Source: JAURDE01 sp965365285 (GTDB lineage Bacteria > Bdellovibrionota > Bacteriovoracia > Bacteriovoracales > Bacteriovoracaceae). Taken from it: DNA of 5,088 bases. Shown piece after piece: positions 4,205 to 5,088 of the stretch (the first letter of the stretch is position 1; each line of letters begins with the position of its first letter). The notes below the pieces were generated by a model. The model searched no databases. It was not told the DNA's origin and saw nothing but the letters and a program-made list of their open reading frames with translations. A program made the position numbers and the translations under genes. The stretch lies in assembly GCA_965365285.1 (NCBI GenBank), contig CBDUBC010000143.1, positions 1 to 5,088 on the forward strand, read 5' to 3'.

Positions 4205-5088
4205 ATGAGGAATCTTAAAATATTTCTGTATCTAGCTGTAGTCTATCTTGGATATGTTTACTACTTAACACAATATCGAGTTCCTAGCTCTAAGGAAGCA
4301 GCAACTTCTTCAAGAAGCTCCAAAGTGGATAAAGTTATCCAACCAAATAACCTTGAAATAAAAAAGGTAAAACCTAAAGTCGCTTCTAAACCAAAGATTC
4401 CTCAACCTTCTTCAGTACCTGCAAATGTTCAAAAATCTAAGCCTTTACCTGAAAAAAACGTTGCTGAAATTAAGCTGTTAGAGCTTGAAGAGGACTTTGC
4501 TCCCATGACCGAAAAGGGAGAGCTTATTCTCTCTGAAGTCTTTATCGATGGTCCGCACGTTCTCGTCCACGGAGATATCCTTATTTCTGATCTCGATGAA
4601 TTTAACGAAAAGAGAATGGATGAGGGGACTCTATTAATGAAAAAACCGATACCCTGGCCGGAGGGAATAGTTCCTTACGAGCTCTCTGATGATTTGGATA
4701 ATCCCCAAGCCGTACTTGAAGCCATTGAGTATTTCAACCAAAATACTCCAGTTAAATTCATTAAAAGAAGGAATCAAAAAGGGTACCTTTATTTCAAAAA
4801 AGGTCTTAATAATTGTTATTCTTATCTAGGTTATCAAGGCAAGAAACAAGATATTTCTCTTTCTTCAAATTGCCAAAGACCACAAATTCTCCATGAGTTA
4901 ATGCATGCTCTTGGTTTTTTTCATGAACAAAATCGACATACAAGAGATCAGCATATTGAAGTTAATTGGAAGAATATTGATGAAAAATATCATCTTAATT
5001 TTAAGAAGATTCATCCAAAGGGCTTTCTAGATCCTGAGGCAGACTTTGACTTTGAGTCGATCCTTCTCTATCCTCCATTTGCTTTTGC
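4205..5088 (+). CDS. Astacin-family (M12A) zinc metalloprotease zymogen, cut by the right edge
   Basis: Translated from ATG 4205, 294 codons are present and the frame is open to the edge. In order: a hydrophobic N-terminal segment (5-22), signal peptide or uncleaved anchor; a Lys/Pro/Ser-rich linker (about 26-85); a prodomain with VHGDI (121-125), where Asp124 fits the astacin F-x-G-D aspartate switch that blocks the zinc; then the catalytic domain from PWPEGIVPYEL (150-160). NCYSYLG (203-209) and SSNC (220-223) give Cys204 and Cys223, matching a conserved astacin disulfide. The zinc motif HELMHALGFFHE (230-241) is complete, with His230, Glu231, His234 and His240. FDFESILLYPP (281-291) holds the Met-turn region, with Tyr289 kept but Leu where Met is expected. 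It should act outside the cytoplasm on protein or peptide substrates. The start is 3 bp after the redoxin stop and in the same frame (TAA-GGT-ATG); AAGG at 4200-4203 is only 1 nt from the ATG, so coupled translation is likely. Confidence 0.92.
   Translation, partial: MRNLKIFLYLAVVYLGYVYYLTQYRVPSSKEAATSSRSSKVDKVIQPNNLEIKKVKPKVASKPKIPQPSSVPANVQKSKPLPEKNVAEIKLLELEEDFAPMTEKGELILSEVFIDGPHVLVHGDILISDLDEFNEKRMDEGTLLMKKPIPWPEGIVPYELSDDLDNPQAVLEAIEYFNQNTPVKFIKRRNQKGYLYFKKGLNNCYSYLGYQGKKQDISLSSNCQRPQILHELMHALGFFHEQNRHTRDQHIEVNWKNIDEKYHLNFKKIHPKGFLDPEADFDFESILLYPPFAF

Noticed and set aside
1..5088. Search for CRISPR arrays, tRNA or rRNA genes, insertion-sequence ends and prophage genes
   Set aside because: No spaced direct repeats outside the coding 63-bp units, no cloverleaf or rRNA-like stretch, and no transposase or integrase frame was seen.

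Overview
The window is a low-GC bacterial segment carrying two divergent gene clusters around a roughly 290-bp A/T-rich intergenic region. The gene mix is a Bpt-type aminoacyl-tRNA-protein transferase, a methyltransferase of the RlmI/RlmK type, an N-formylglutamate-amidohydrolase-type hydrolase, an exported redoxin and an astacin-type zinc protease. Together with the A/T-rich codon use this suggests a low-GC member of the Bdellovibrionota (Bacteriovorax-like) or a related former 'deltaproteobacterium'. That placement is inference; no rRNA or other marker gene is present to confirm it.

Left half, minus strand (read right to left from about 1646): an unrecognised 204-residue protein with a C-x2-C-x2-C-x2-H cluster; a 219-residue coiled-coil protein built from six consecutive 21-residue repeats; and the N-terminal 105 codons of bpt (leucyl/arginyl transferase of the N-degron pathway), which runs off the left edge. 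The gaps are 36 and 18 bp, so the three are probably co-transcribed. The two upstream proteins have no function I can assign. Their position upstream of bpt, and the cysteine clusters in the first and last products, make this the most interesting part of the window.

Middle (1647-1933): a divergent promoter region with no gene. It holds a 20-bp T8A8 palindrome, a 16-bp A/T palindrome, and weak promoter-like sequences facing both ways.

Right half, plus strand: a tightly packed four-gene run. A class I SAM-dependent methyltransferase (RlmI/RlmK-like, without a PUA domain) overlaps by 4 bp, at ATGA and inside an A9 tract, an N-formylglutamate-amidohydrolase-family enzyme. After 13 bp comes an exported peroxiredoxin-like protein with one active-site cysteine in the GCPFVRKHY context. 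After 3 bp comes a membrane-anchored or secreted astacin-family (M12A) zymogen, cut by the right edge. The astacin has an intact zinc motif and a likely prodomain aspartate switch, but leucine replaces the Met-turn methionine. The first two products look cytoplasmic and the last two look exported, so the cluster is not an obvious single pathway.

No tRNA, rRNA, CRISPR array, insertion sequence or convincing intrinsic terminator was seen.
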